Notes: generated by a model not told the origin, from the sequence alone. A stretch of 64,000 nucleotides of DNA from Callorhinus ursinus (GCF_003265705.1 NW_020312858.1:6270596-6334595); one strand, 5' to 3'; shown: positions 33,440 through 45,534, counted from the first letter of the stretch. Program-made: numbers and translations.

Positions 33440-33990
33440 AGTCCCTTATTAGATTAGAGGTACTTAAAGATTGTTTGTTTGTTTCATAGACCCTACAGGC
33501 AGTCTTATGAGAACTTTAGACCTCTTCCAAGTATATTGTTTTGAGATGTATATAATAAAGGAGAGAGGATTACAAAGGAAATGAATGATATTGAAGTAGA
33601 CTTGTCACGTATTTAAGAAAAAACAAATTTGTGATGTGGTGATGCATGTGCTTCTTTATTAGTAATGCATTAAATAATATGCAAGAAGTTCTAGTTAGCC
33701 AAAAATTGAGTGTAATGTAAAAATAGCAATAAGTGTAAATGATATTTTGAGATATGTACAACAACTATAGTATGAAGATATCTGTGATTTCTATTGATTA
33801 CAAAGCTATAAAAACTGCTAATACGGGGATGATGGGTGGTTTCTATCCATAATTTAAAAAAATGCTAATTTCCAATTAGAGATTGGTAAAAATCAAGATG
33901 TAACTCTTGCCTCATCTCAGTTCAAGGATCCCCTGAATTCTGTCTGTTGACCATTTGGGACCGAGGAGCCCTGGGTAAAGAACGCCGATT
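33440..33990. mobile_element. hAT-type DNA transposon relic
   Basis: 'gaccctacaggcagtcttat', 'gaggattacaaaggaaatga', 'gatattttgagatatgtaca' and, at the right, 'cccctgaattctgtctgttg' with 'ccctgggtaaagaacg' match a common Charlie-like non-autonomous element ending in '...ggttaagaacccctg'. No coding sequence remains. Confidence 0.6.
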
Positions 33991-34460
33991 TCGGGCATTC
34001 CTGTTCTGCCACATCATGGCGTGTTAGGTCCCATTCTCTCAGCTATGTTACTTTGTTCTTTCTCCCTTTCTCTCCTTCCAGTTTTTTTTTTTTTTTCTGG
34101 AAACTTGGAATTCTTCTCACTCTATGAATTTGAGTGATTCTTCAATCTCTGGTTCCTAATTTTCAAGTTAGCTCTTGCCTTATTTTGACTGTCCGCAACC
34201 CTTCAGTGTGTCTTCAGCCAAAAGAACTGGTCATCTACTCTCATCATAGTCAATATTCGTGGAGTATTGTCCTCAAGTCAGGCATTGATTTCAAGAGGGC
34301 ATGATTTCTTTTTATTTGCACACATGGGAAGCTTGCTTAAAGCCATGCAGTTATCAGGCTCGTACCTGCTGGATGATCTGGTTTCCCTTTAGTGGCACCC
34401 AGAAGAAAATGAAATTCAGCTACTCAGATCCCTCTTTTCAAAGAATCAGCCATCTTTACA
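33991..34460. other. Unassigned single-copy DNA
   Basis: Nothing recognised. Confidence 0.35.
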
Positions 34461-34476
34461 AGACAATTGTGGTTTT

Positions 34477-34656
34477 ATTTTATTTTTTAAAGATTTTATT
34501 TAATTGACAGAGAGAGCACAAGCAGAGGGAGAGAGAGGGAGAAGCAGGGTCCCTGCTGAGCAAGGAGCCCGAGGTGGGACTCGATCCCAGGACCCTGGGA
34601 TCATGACCCGGGCCAAAGGCAGCCGCTTAACTGACGGAGCCAACCCAAGCGTCCTG
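34477..34656 (-). mobile_element. Can-SINE (arctoid SINEC type)
   Basis: 'aaagattttatttaattgac', 'gaagcagggtccctgctgag', 'cgatcccaggaccctgggat' and a worn inverted head 'gccaacccaagcgtcct'. Target-site duplication agacaattgtggtttt (34,461-34,476) and agacaattgtgatttt (34,657-34,672), one mismatch. Confidence 0.96.
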
Positions 34657-34672
34657 AGACAATTGTGATTTT

Positions 34673-36839
34673 AGAATACTATTTTGTTTCCCCTGGTACG
34701 TTTCTAAATCTCCCACAATGGTCATTGATTTTCAATGTTCTGTCTGCCCACGTTCCCGATCCTTTGGGAACCGCTAGGAGAAAGTGAATGCATAGGATGG
34801 GCAGACATTGGAGCAAGGACTCTGAGAGAAGCAGAGAGGGGACGTGCCTGGGACTTCCTGGTTCCAGCTTGTTCTGAGGCTTGGCTGGTGCCTGTACTTT
34901 GGGTTCTGTATGATCCCATATGGCTTTTTATCCCAGGCCCTGTTAGGCTTAAGCTGGCTTCCCTTGGTTTCTGCTACTTGTCACCAAAAGTGACAAGAAT
35001 ACATAGATAATAGACATGCTTTATTTTTAAAATCAGAAAGAGAAAATATGTTACTAGCAAAGCATTACTAGGTGTGGGAAAGGTTTTGTCCTCCTTCCTG
35101 GCCCTTGCTCCAGAGGCTGCCCCATTCTGGTGATAGTAGAAATAATGTCCGTGGTGGTGGAATGTCACCTCCTCTGTGTCTCTGATCACCCAAGGAGAAC
35201 ACACATCCTTCTTTGTGCTTCTGCTATAGTCAGACTCATGCATACCTCCTATCTTAGTCATTCTTTTCAGGAAAAATAACCTCCTATTGCTTGCAAATGT
35301 GTATTTGGTGAATTTGTCTTTCTGTATGTCCACTCTGTTGGAGTATATACTTCTGCAGAGCAGCAGCCTCTTTTGTATCTCCTGGAACCGAAAGCCCGGG
35401 GAAAGGACCACATGCTTGATGGCCACCATGATGCTTTTGATACTTGGTGGATCATGGTGTTGGTGAGGGTGGTGCCTCCCATCTTGATTTGTATTTGTCT
35501 GACTTTTAAGTCAGGCTCCTATCTCTCCCACCAAAAATGTTGGCCCATAAATGCAACTCACTGCACTCTTCCTAGCATTAGAAACAATTGTCTCAGATTG
35601 TCTGCCCTTGTTTCAAGCTCCGTCTTATCCTAATTCTTCTAGACTTGAAGCTTGTGTTTCTTCTCCTTGGTATGAAGTGCCTGCTTTTCCTTATGGAGTC
35701 TGGCTTCATCTTATCCCACCATCTTTGGGCTAACTTGAATAAGAGACGATATTCAACCCTTAGAATTTCAACCCCAGGCTTTGGCTTAGCAGCCCAAACT
35801 CCTATACGGGACCCCAACCTTAAGTGTATTTGGGGTGGGGATGAATAATATAGATTAGATGATAGGATGGTTGTTTTGGTCAGAATTCTTTCATTTTCCA
35901 GGGAAAGAAACCCCGTTCTAACCCGTTTAAGCCAAACAGACAGCATTTTGACATAAGTAATCGAAAATATAGGCATGGCTAGGTCTAAGGGGCCTAATTC
36001 CATCAGGGTCCCTCTTTCCTCCCTTCTCATCTGCCCCCTCCAGAGCGCATTTCACTTTAAGTAAGCTCCCTTTACCCTGTGGCGGTCAATGGTCTCTAGC
36101 AGTTTTAGGCTTTACCCAGTCCATCTTCGTGATCCCACTGACAGAATAGAAAACAAATATGCTTGAGTCTTCGGCCCCAGTTTGGACTGATGACAGATCC
36201 ACATGGATGGGAGAGGGAGAGGGAGAGGAAAGATGTGTAATGGGAAATCCCAAACAGTGGATGGTCCACTGTAGGGGCAACCACTGACGGCCACTGATTG
36301 TGGGCCAGGTGGGTGGGGCAGTGTGGAGGAAGAGAGAAATACTACGTGCCGCGCATTTGGTCATGGCAGTGATGACACCGCTGCTGGTGTTGGTGAGGAG
36401 TTGGTGGGCACGACAGTGAAGCAGAACAGATATTCCTTCTTTCTCCGGGTCCTACTGATTCCAAGACCACAATCCAGCAGGATGGTGCCTCCAGTCCCAT
36501 TCATGGAGACACATGATTTCCTGTGGTTCTTGCCTTGCAGGGCAGAGCAGGCTGCACATTTGTTCTAGAACTAATTCAATGTCTCCTGAGTCAGCAAGCT
36601 CCCCAGGCTGTGGAAGCAGATCACATGGTATCTCAGAAACATACCTATGCCTGTTAGCAAAAAAACAGAGCAAAACAAGCTTCCATCACCAGGATGGCAG
36701 GAAATGTGGTCAGCTTTCTTTGAGCACCAAGGGAGGTGAAGCCAAGATGAAAGGTCATTGGCTTTTCCTAATGAAGAGGCATAGAAACTGCTGATTTAAA
36801 GGATAATAATAAAAAAGCACCCTGGGGGACATTTTATTG
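34673..36839. other. Unassigned, mostly single-copy DNA
   Basis: A 151-codon minus-strand frame (34,974-35,429) has no recognised domain. Its AT-rich 3' end contains AATAAAG, but no poly(A) tail or duplication marks a retrocopy. 35,880-36,560 is weakly reminiscent of an old medium-reiteration repeat. No gene is called. Confidence 0.4.
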
Positions 36840-37260
36840 CACTTAGAAATGTTCAATTTCATCTTTCATATGAAAAAATGAAAAAAGAAAGAGTTTGATT
36901 TTCATAAAAGCCAATAGATTAATGTAAAAGGAGAAAAAGTTCCCAGCCAAGAAGGAAGGCCGAGTTGTGCTCATGTGCATATGCCTGAGCTGATCCTCGG
37001 GCCTCATGTGAGCGTCTGCATTTGGCACACAGATCCCTTGTTCTGTAAAAACTATTTCAGGAACACTTTGAAAAGGCTGCCCAGTGATGGCTGCCTCATT
37101 TGGGATTTATTATAATATCATTAGGAGGGGTTATATCACTTGGTATAATGTCAGACACATTGTAGCCTGTGGTTTTATGATGTGGACAAATATCACACTC
37201 AGGAATAAGATGGCTCTGAACAAATCAGTTCCATCTGGGTCCTACTGTAAATAGAGCTTT
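36840..37260. other. Candidate conserved non-coding segment
   Basis: 'ttcatctttcatatgaaaaa', 'ttcataaaagccaatagatt', 'gggatttattataatatcat' and 'ctactgtaaatagagctttt' are non-repetitive, AT-balanced and low in CpG, as in many deeply conserved enhancers. Inference from texture only. Confidence 0.3.
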
Positions 37261-37469
37261 TCCCTTCTGCTGCGGGAAGATGGATTCTGATCCGCATCCG
37301 GCCCCCCCAGCCTTCTCTCCTGCAGGCCCTTTTACTTCTGGGTCTCCGTCTTCCTCAACCCTTGGGGCTTAGGAGAGAGAGACAGAGATGATTCTGGAGG
37401 ACCCCAAAACCTACTAGAAGGGAGGGGAAGGTGCAGGGAGAGGGAGAGGGGGAATTAGCTTTTATCCAG

Positions 37470-37700
37470 TGTGTGTCATGTGTCTGGACCTGCGCTGGAT
37501 GGTTTCACCCCATCCCCTCACTTCATCCTCACAAAGAACCTACAGAGTAAGTAGATGTCTCATGGATATTCCACAAAGAGATGTTGTGATGACATAATTA
37601 AAAAGAGTGTCTTCCACAAGGTCTGTAAACTACTAAGTGAGGGTGTAGAGTTTTGAGGTTCATCCAACTCCAAACCCTGTGACCTGTCTTGGTACCCTTC
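37470..37700 (-). mobile_element. MIR
   Basis: 'ttttatccagtgtgtgtcat', 'ctcacttcatcctcacaaag' and 'aactactaagtgagggtgta' follow an antisense MIR, diverged. Confidence 0.6.
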
Positions 37701-37799
37701 GGGGTCTGCATGCTCAAGAGCTAACTAGTCACAGGAGGGAAGGGACTTGGGACAGGTGGGGTGCCAGTTGTCTTTAGTTAAAAGCTTGGCCATTTTCAA

Positions 37800-38270
37800 A
37801 GCCTTTAGGAGCATGGTAAAACTACTTCAGGAAACTATTTGGCAGTTCCTAATGAAGTTAAATATCTGCCTCCCCTATGACCCAGCAATGACATTCTCAA
37901 GAGCAATGAGTACCTATGTCCACAGACGGACGCATGTGAGAATGTTCACGGCAGCTGTTCCGTCATAGTCAGGAACTGGAATCCACCCAAATGCTCATCG
38001 GTAGGAAAATGGATCAAGACATTGTGGTGTGTTCATGTAATAGATGACTGCACCGCAATGCAAAATAACAAACCAACGGTAGATGCAGTGACATGGAGGG
38101 ATCTCCAACATGTCATATTGAGTTGAAGAAGACAGACACAGAAGAGAACACAAGGCATGATTCCAGTTAACATGAATTTCAAGAATGAGGAAAATGAAAC
38201 AGAGCTGAGGGGAATCACAGAGTGATGGCCTCTGGGGTAAGAGGTAGAGAGGGCCTGAGAAGGGCCAAAG
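37800..38270 (+). mobile_element. Ancient L1 3' fragment
   Basis: 'tttggcagttcctaatgaag', 'ctatgacccagcaatgacat', 'acccaaatgctcatcggtag' and 'catggagggatctccaacat' are the L1 ORF2 end. The open frame 37,747-37,968 retains the L1-like peptide 'TIWQFLMKLNICLPYDPAMT' before it is lost. Confidence 0.85.
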
Positions 38271-38283
38271 AAAACTTGCTGAG

Positions 38284-38402
38284 GGGCCCCTGGCTGGCTC
38301 CATCGGTGGAGCCTGCAGCTCTTGATCTTGGGGTGGTGAGTTCAAGCCCCATGTTGAGGGTAGAGTTTACTTAAGAAAATAAATAAAGAGGACATTAAAA
38401 AA
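38284..38402 (+). mobile_element. Short-type Can-SINE
   Basis: The head 'gggcccctggctggctccat', 'cttgatcttggggtggtgag', 'ttcaagccccatgttgaggg' and 'tagagtttacttaagaaaat' lacks the long CT-rich body of the other SINEs. A perfect 13-bp duplication, aaaacttgctgag, flanks it (38,271-38,283 and 38,403-38,415). Confidence 0.95.
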
Positions 38403-38508
38403 AAAACTTGCTGAGAATTGCTATGGGAAATACTCTACCTGGGTGGTGTAACATGGGTTTATACATAAGTATAAATTAATTGAGTTGAGTATTTAAGATT
38501 TTACTGGT

Positions 38509-38594
38509 GGGGCGTCTGGGTGACTCAGTCGGTTGGGTGCCAACTCTTGATCTCAGCTCAGGCCTTGATCTTGATCTCAGCTTCATGGGTTCAA
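38509..38594 (+). mobile_element. Head-only Can-SINE with duplication
   Basis: Only the tRNA-like head ('ggggcgtctgggtgactcag', 'gccaactcttgatctcagct', ending 'cttcatgggttca') is present: no CT tract and no long A-tail. It is nonetheless flanked by a perfect 14-bp repeat, aagattttactggt (38,495-38,508 and 38,595-38,608), as for a separate insertion. Confidence 0.9.
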
Positions 38595-38608
38595 AAGATT
38601 TTACTGGT

Positions 38609-40284
38609 TATAGAATACACCTCAGTCAAAAAGGAGAAAATAATAAAGAGTTTAATAGAAAAATTAGGAGAAAGTAGTCACACGTGTCATGTTTCAACTG
38701 CTTTTTTTTTTTAAACCGGCTATTTGATTACTTTTGACTGTATTCGTAAAAAAAGTAGTATGGAAATGGGAAAAGATACATGCTATGCTCTAATGCCGGG
38801 TGTTGGATGTTCAGACAGAATAACTAAATGAATGGTTGATTGATTTATTTCCAATACTTCATATAGAAAATCAAGTGCCATTTTCTTCCCTCGGTAAATT
38901 GTAACCTGCCTCTCCGACAGCTGCCTGCCCATTTTTCTTTTCCTTTCTTCCCCGTCCTATGATTGCTATCACAGAGTGCAACAGAGCAAGAGATTTTAGG
39001 TGAAAAGAAAGAAGAGGAAAAAGAAAAGTATACCACTTTCCTTTTGGTGTTAAAATATGTTGAAGTACTTTGCACAGTTTTGATTTTTTTCAGAGGAGAT
39101 CTTGTAGGTTGACTCACAAATTGTCATAACAACCTGTTTATTTCTGCCAAAAGAGACAATCAAAATGAGATTGTTAATTTATTTGAACAGACGTGTGTCA
39201 AATTCACTCTGAAGAACAATGCCAGGATGTTATGCTGGTGCATACTATTGAGGATGGCAAACATGATTTTATTTCTTTCCCTTTAAGGAGAGCACTTATC
39301 CGCTGGGATTTGGGTCTATATTTTTTTTCCACCAACACTATTTATCTCCATGGTTTCAGTGAAGGCTAGGAGAGAACAATTCTCAAGTAAGTTGAGGCTG
39401 TGTAGACAGAGACTCTGAGTAGTTTAGATAGACCTTCTGCACTGTGTTGTGTCATGAGATAGTTGCTCAGCTCCTTGCTTCTCTTTATGGGGCCCCGGAT
39501 TATTTGAGCCAGAGACCCTCCTGCCCTGAATTCTCTTCCCTTGGGTTGCCTGAGCATGACTCTGGCCATCGCTGGTTTTCAGAGGTTGCCTTTGGCCTCT
39601 CTGACCTTCTGGGTGGGTGGAGCGAATGACCCTGATAGCTGGCTAATGGCATCTTACTTTGCAGAGATGTTTGTTCTGAATACACAAGGGAGAATGGCCA
39701 AGGGGTCAGGGTGAGTGGGAAAGTAACTGTTTGACGGTAGACATGCAGGGAACTCTCGGATTCTCTCTTCCCACGAACTTCTGTAGTTGGAGAAAAAGTG
39801 AGCGCACAGTTTGTATTATCGCTGGTGGGAAGTAAGTTGTCTGGGTTGGCAAAGAACAGAGGACAGAGGAGCCAAGTGCTGACCTCAGTGATGTATGCCT
39901 AATTTCTAGTGTGAGGCTGGGCTTGGTAATGGGATCTTGGTCACAATTACTCATGGATGCTCATGGTTATCTGGACAGGACCCACACCCTCCCTGTTCAT
40001 GGCAGGAAGTCATATGAGGCCGAGAGATGTGAAATTCATAAAGTCCTTCTACATACTTAAGTCTGTGAATACTATTAGTCTGTGAAACATGAGGATAACA
40101 GGACCAATGTTTTTTTTTTTTCCCTTAAGTTAAACCTTCAGACTTTAATTTCACTCTGTTCCTTATAAAATGGATGTTTTCTCAGCTACACTGGGACACT
40201 TAAGTTTTAGTCTGCTGAGTTTTAAACAACATCCAAATGCTTTAGTGTTTTCTTCTCCCTGTATTGTGATTATTCTTTGTCTAC
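38609..40284. other. Unassigned single-copy DNA
   Basis: No gene recognised. 38,840-39,260 is AT-balanced and could include a conserved element. The 40,163-40,879 minus-strand frame begins here (see rejected items). Confidence 0.4.
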
Positions 40285-40440
40285 CCAATCCATTCCACAA
40301 ATGTTTATTGAGTACCTGGTATAGGCTAGGCAGAATTCTAGGCAATGGGAACAAAGAGGAAAAGGAAGTGGACGATGTCCCTATTATTACAGGGCTTGTA
40401 TTCTGGTGGGGAGATGAACAGTAAAGGAATAAACAAGTAC
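40285..40440 (-). mobile_element. L2 3' end
   Basis: 'attccacaaatgtttattga', 'gtacctggtataggctaggc', 'agaattctaggcaatgggaa' and 'gcttgtattctggtggggag' are the reverse complement of the L2 3' terminus. Confidence 0.88.
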
Positions 40441-41499
40441 ACCACACCAGCTGATGAGATACACTATTGATGAGAAACAAAATGGGGTTTGAAGGTGAAG
40501 ATGGAGCAGGGTTTGTGCTTGTAGCTGGAGAGATGAGGAAAAGGCCTTGCTGATCAGGGGCCAATAACCCAATCACCATCCCAGCATTTGTAAGGGTGGT
40601 AGACTTTCGGAAAGGCTGGCCGTAGGGGTATGGAGAGGAGCTCACATCAGAGCATCTTGAGTTGCTTTCGAGTGAATGTGAGATAATGTGCTTACTCAAA
40701 ATATCCTTGGGTCCCAGGAATTCTGGAGAAGGCTCGTGGGCCCATTCCCCAGCCAACACCACCTCAGCCTCCTGGAATCTTGATGGCTTTTTCATTCCTT
40801 CCCCTTCTCCATCTCTCCTGTTCATATCCTCTATCATGGGTTGCTCTCGGAACCTCCAGGTTCCTCCGGTATTGTGCAAAAATATTCGGCTCTCCCTGGC
40901 TCCATCTCTACTTTCGGTCGATATTTATATATCCAAACTTAACTGGCGTCCTCAGCAGGGCGAGGACCTCTTATTAAACACGACACATTTTCTTTAGAAG
41001 GCAGCCATGACTGGAAAGAGAAAAATGCCAAGCATGAAGCACTGTGTGTGTATAAATCTGGGATGGAAGCTGGGCCGGTGTCTTCCTCTGTGTTTGTCTA
41101 GAGGGTGAGTCTAGGGTTGCATCCTCGTGAAGGGAAAGAAATGAATGTTATGGGTAAGAATCACCCAAAGAGGAGACAGATCCTGAACAAGGATCTGGGG
41201 ATGTGGAAGGCAGACCTCCAACCAGAGTGTTTCTTCCCTCTTTAGGCTTTGCTCTCTTGGGCTCAAGTATGCAGGATGCATTCAAGGCTGCCAGGAATAG
41301 AGGTCGCTGTTTCATCTGGGGTTGAGCTCTATGACTACATGAATTGGTAGCCTGGACAGGCTTCTACGAGAAGGGGCCACATATAAGCCAAAGAAACATA
41401 GCTAGCAGCAAGCTTTCAGGGACGCCATGTGATAATCCCCCTCACTGAGAGTGCTCAGGGAAGGCATAACCCTGGGGGAGGGCAGTGTATCCATCAGAG
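40441..41499. other. Unassigned, partly L2-derived DNA
   Basis: 40,441-40,700 may continue the L2. The rest is not recognised. Confidence 0.35.
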
Positions 41500-41690
41500 T
41501 TCAGCAGGCACATTCTCTTTGACCACCCATTCTGCTTCTAGAAATGTGACCTACAGCTACATTTCTATATGGCAGATGTGCAAGAATTATTTACTGAATC
41601 TGTGTTTGTGATAACGGATTGCTGGAAAGAACCTCAAGGTACATACCTGGGAGATTTTTACATTTAAGAAATGATACATTTCAAGATGCC
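41500..41690 (+). mobile_element. Ancient L1 fragment
   Basis: 'cattctgcttctagaaatgt', 'gacctacagctacatttcta' and 'gattgctggaaagaacctca' resemble an old L1 ORF2 end. Confidence 0.55.
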
Positions 41691-41861
41691 GAGAATGGTA
41701 GTCATCAAGCAGAAGGTAGACATTGTTCCTGGACTGAGATGGAAGGATATCTGAGCTAGGTTGTCAGGTGGAAGAGCAATGGGATATAGATAGTAGGCTC
41801 CATAGAGGCAGTCTGGCAAGAATATTTCCATGTAGAAAGCCTTTGTGGGAATCAGTGTTAG

Positions 41862-41975
41862 ACTGAGCTCTGTCTCATCTGGACATGGTCCCTCCTAACC
41901 CGGGTGTTCCGGTCCCCCCGGGGGACAACTGTCTGAGTACCGGGCATGGTTTCTGGCACAGAGTAGGCGTCCTTT
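41862..41975 (+). mobile_element. L2 3' end
   Basis: 'gactgagctctgtctcatct' and 'tttctggcacagagtaggcg' are L2 3' end landmarks in sense. Confidence 0.6.
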
Positions 41976-42429
41976 TTTGCTGGAAACTTTCCAGGGACAG
42001 AACCCACCTCTTCACTTCTTCCACACTGGACAATGCCAATTCTCAGGAGAAAACCTGATTTGAGCCTCTCTGCCTCTTTTAAACCCCTGGCAGGAGTCCT
42101 GGCTTGGCTTGGAGCGGGGATCACTCACTCAGGGAGTGCGAGTACCTTGCACGGATGTGTAGATTCTCAACCTGATCTTCCTGCAGATTCCCAGCAGCAT
42201 CCCCATTGACGCCAAAGCTGGGAAGAAACTTCCACCCGTTTGAGATAGAGTTTGCATGGAGCGCACGGCCCGAAGGGACTGTTGCTATCGCTTTCTGACA
42301 TCTCTGGACACTGAAGCCTCCATCCCCCGTCGCGTGAGTTCTTCATAGCTGTGTTCTCGGCCCCCTCCTGCAGGGAGACAGAGCTTTCAAAAGGCTTATC
42401 TGGCTGGTTGCCTCCAAGTTCAAGGCTAC
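41976..42429. other. Unassigned single-copy DNA
   Basis: Nothing recognised. Confidence 0.35.
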
Positions 42430-43145
42430 TGGCCATCTCAGCTCTGTTTTATGTATTTTAATTAATTGTTACTCTCTTGTGCCTGTGCCCTGAGGTGATT
42501 TTTTTTTTTTTTAACCACAAAAAGCAAGCTTAAGAAAATCAAATAAATAAATACTAATGAACAGAGGAGGGAGGCCCGGGGAGGTTAATTGAGTTTCCGG
42601 GGCAGCAAGGCGGCCCGGGAGCTGTCATCGGCTCTGAGAGGGGGGCTGGTCTGGCCACCTCCTCCGCGCCGGCCGCTTTGCCATTTCACTGCCCGGATGA
42701 GGGCCTACTTAGTAGCAAAGATATAAATGGAAGTAACTTTTTTTTAAAGCAACTTATTGCGTCTTTTTCCACTGAGGAGTATTGATTTTTCTCTTCGCTC
42801 AGCCTGGATGGAGCTGAATAGATGAGTCTCTCCGGGTCTGAACACCAAGCTGGTGGGTGCGGTGCCAGTTTGCCGGACTGCCACTGGATGAAGTCTGTGG
42901 CTGTGTCTCTGGGATCCAAGGGCCTCGCCGGGACGGCCTGCTTCTGTGAAAGCTCTGAGCCACCATAAAAACCTGGCCCAGTTTATACATGGGAGGAGGA
43001 GAAGTTGTCCCCTATACATTATACTGTTCTAATCACACCATTTACTTTAATGAGACACAAAATTGTGCCAGTTTCATAATTATGATATGTTATCAGCGCT
43101 TAATTACATGTACAGGATGGCGCGTTCAATTGAGTACGTGGAAAT
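42430..43145. other. Candidate conserved regulatory segment
   Basis: Non-repetitive. Homeodomain-like cores occur at 42,457-42,468 (TTTTAATTAATT), about 42,584 (GTTAATTGAG), about 43,074 (CATAATTATG) and about 43,099 (TTAATTACATG). A CpG-richer patch lies at 42,595-42,680 (ccgcgccggccgc). The mix of intact CpGs and TAATTA cores is unlike the decayed repeats around it. No open frame with support; function unknown. Confidence 0.35.
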
Positions 43146-43421
43146 GGGGCAGAGATGCTCATTCTACATGCTTCCCCCACTTTCCCCAACAAAGAAGCAT
43201 CCAGACCTTATGGGCGGAGGGGCCTGGTGGGGAATCGACTCACACCACATGCTAGAGACTCCCGGCTTTCAAAATAACGAGGAAACACTGGAGTCCCATG
43301 ACTAGGGAGTTAAGGAGACTGAATAAATAAAAATGAACATGATAAAAATATCGTGGCTTTTGATAGCCAGGCAAGCGCATCTGGCTTCAATTTGCAGGGA
43401 TTTTCTCATTTGTTAAATGAC

Positions 43422-43442
43422 AAAAAAAAAAAAAAAAAAAAA
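43422..43442. repeat. Poly(A) run of 21
   Basis: A pure A-run with no SINE or L1 body attached on either side. Confidence 0.95.
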
Positions 43443-44099
43443 GAGCTAATAAAAATTCTGTGGTTAAAGGTCTTTTAAAAAGTACTAGAAAAGCAAGTTC
43501 AGAGTTGTTGCTGCATTTGTTCCTGATTATGGGCACAAATGGGGACAAATGTTGACCCTTGTGACTTGGATCTGGACGTGCTGCTGGAACTCTGGGGACC
43601 TGGGTGTGTAGGACCTCTGGAACTTGGGCGGGGAGGCAGGAGGGAGAAGTCCAGGCCAGGCCCCTGTTTCGTTGCACACATGGCTTTGTGAGGGTCATTC
43701 TTGCCTTCTGGATCCGCTTCAGGACACGCATCCAGTAGTCAAGAACATGCCCCCTAAGAGGAACCTTGTATGGGGGAGGAGGCGGAGTGAGAAGGGAAAC
43801 AGAAGGGAAGAAGGAAGGATGGATGACTGTCTACTGTGTGCCTGGTTTTGGACCAGGTGTTGGGCAGCAAGGCCAAGGGTGACTCCCTCCAGGAGGCCGT
43901 GAGGCAGGCAGCTGGGCTTAGGGACCCCGTTCCCACCCAGAACTCCCAAATGACTCCCAGGACAATCTGTGCAGCCTGGGTCTGGGGAGTGGGCGGCTGC
44001 TCTTTGTTCCTGCTCTGTAACTCCGACTCCAGGGAGAAGGATCACCTGTCTGTTGAGCAAGCTGTGTTACTCAGGCTTGGTACCAAGCTAGTGTCTCGT
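43443..44099. other. Unassigned single-copy DNA
   Basis: No gene recognised. Confidence 0.35.
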
Positions 44100-44245
44100 C
44101 TGTTCATCGGCTCACTTCATTCATTCAGTCTTCACAGGAGCCTCTAGTAGGTGTCTGTTCAAGTGCTAAGACCTAAGGAAACCCGATCCTGCCCTCAGGA
44201 GCTGTGTAGCCCAGTGGCTAGGGGAAAATATACAATACTTGTGGT
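44100..44245 (-). mobile_element. L2 fragment
   Basis: 'tcacttcattcattcagtct', 'ctcaggagctgtgtagccca' and 'gtggctaggggaaaatatac' are antisense L2 landmarks. Confidence 0.65.
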
Positions 44246-44669
44246 AGGTCCCGTCCTAGCTGAGTTTGACAGCGGCAGGTGTAATAACTGTTGCATTGGC
44301 TGGGCATGATTTTGCAAAAGAGACGAGGGTTGAAGTAGCCAGAGAAATTCAACAGACTGGAGAGAATTTCTGGTCAAGGAATGTGGGACATAAAAGGCAA
44401 AAGAGCCCCAGACAGTCAAGGGTTTTGGGAGGTCTGCAGTCTGGCCACATATAAACTGGTTTTTAATGAAGTGTCTTGATCACTGGATCCAACCCAACTA
44501 AGTTCAGTAAAAGCTATCTGGTTCACGTCTGGGGCTCTCTCCAGGGAGCTGGTGTCTCTCATGGGGACAGGGGTGAATGGAGACCAGTATGCAAGACTCA
44601 AGATTTGTCCAGGATGTGTTTCCAATCTATGAGGCAGAAGCATGCAGATCTCCTGCACAGGGGGTGCTG
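44246..44669. other. Unassigned single-copy DNA
   Basis: Nothing recognised. Confidence 0.3.
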
Positions 44670-44835
44670 GGGGATAGGGCACTAGGGAGGCACGAGGAGA
44701 TGATTGCAGGAAACAGAGGAGAGACCACAGGCTTGATAAGCGGTCCAGGAAGGCTTCTTGGAGAAGGATGGATGAGGATTGGGCCTTTGAGGATGGAAGA
44801 CAGAAGACATCCTCTTAGACGGAGGAGAATGTGTA
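44670..44835 (-). mobile_element. L2 fragment
   Basis: 'caggaaggcttcttggagaa' and 'tgaggattgggcctttgagg' follow the antisense L2 upstream segment. Confidence 0.55.
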
Positions 44836-45074
44836 AACACGGTGTGGAAGGCCGGCTAGGTATGTGAGATCATTTCTACTACCAAAGACTTCGAAACAGT
44901 CTCCAAACCAGGCTATCTGTTGGAGTCCTCTGGGGGATTAAATGGAAATGACTGGGATTCCCCTCCAGAAATTCAGATTTTGAGTTGAACACACATTTCA
45001 ACACACCCTCCAGGGGATTCTGAAGCCTAGCACACAGGTGAGGTTCCATGCGATGGGGAATAAAGACAGGCTTT

Positions 45075-45290
45075 GGGCTTATACAGACATGGGACTGAAT
45101 CATGGGTTTGCTTCCTAATCATTTTGTGATTTGGAGCAATATACGTGATTGCTCTTAGCTTCACATTCCTTGCTCTTAAAAAGTAAGAATAAAAAACTAG
45201 AGGAGTAGTAGGGAAAATAAGTGAGATGATATGGGTCAAACTGTTAACCCAATTTCGGGCTAAAAGTAGGTGGTGGATAAATCTGTTTCT
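45075..45290 (+). mobile_element. MIR
   Basis: 'acatgggactgaatcatggg', 'tcctaatcattttgtgattt' and 'aaaataagtgagatgatatg' give the sense MIR order, diverged. Confidence 0.6.
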
Positions 45291-45515
45291 TCCTCTCCTT
45301 GGTTTAGTAAAAATGACATTGTCTCCTGGGGAAGTAAAAATGCCCCAAAGACATAATTCTTGGCCCTAAGAAAGTCACAGTCATAGATAAGGCAAGACAT
45401 TTGTGTTCTGAAATAAATTGTCAGGTACAAAGAAGACTCCTGGACCTTCAGCATCATTTTCCTGCCTTAGACAAAGCCCAGAATTCTCCAACAATGCCCT
45501 TTAAATGTAGGTATT

Positions 45516-45534
45516 AAAAAGGTTTTGTGTTCAG
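45516..45534. repeat. L1 target-site duplication, left
   Basis: aaaaaggttttgtgttcag, identical to 52,631-52,649. It marks the insertion point of the 7.1-kb L1. Confidence 0.97.

Noticed and set aside
34974..35429. 151-codon minus-strand frame followed by AATAAAG
   Set aside because: Considered as a retrocopied gene, but there is no A-tail, no duplication and no recognised protein family.
40163..40879. 238-codon minus-strand open frame
   Set aside because: Among the longest ordinary frames outside the L1, but it runs through an L2 3' end, has no domain or signal, and lacks splice or promoter support.
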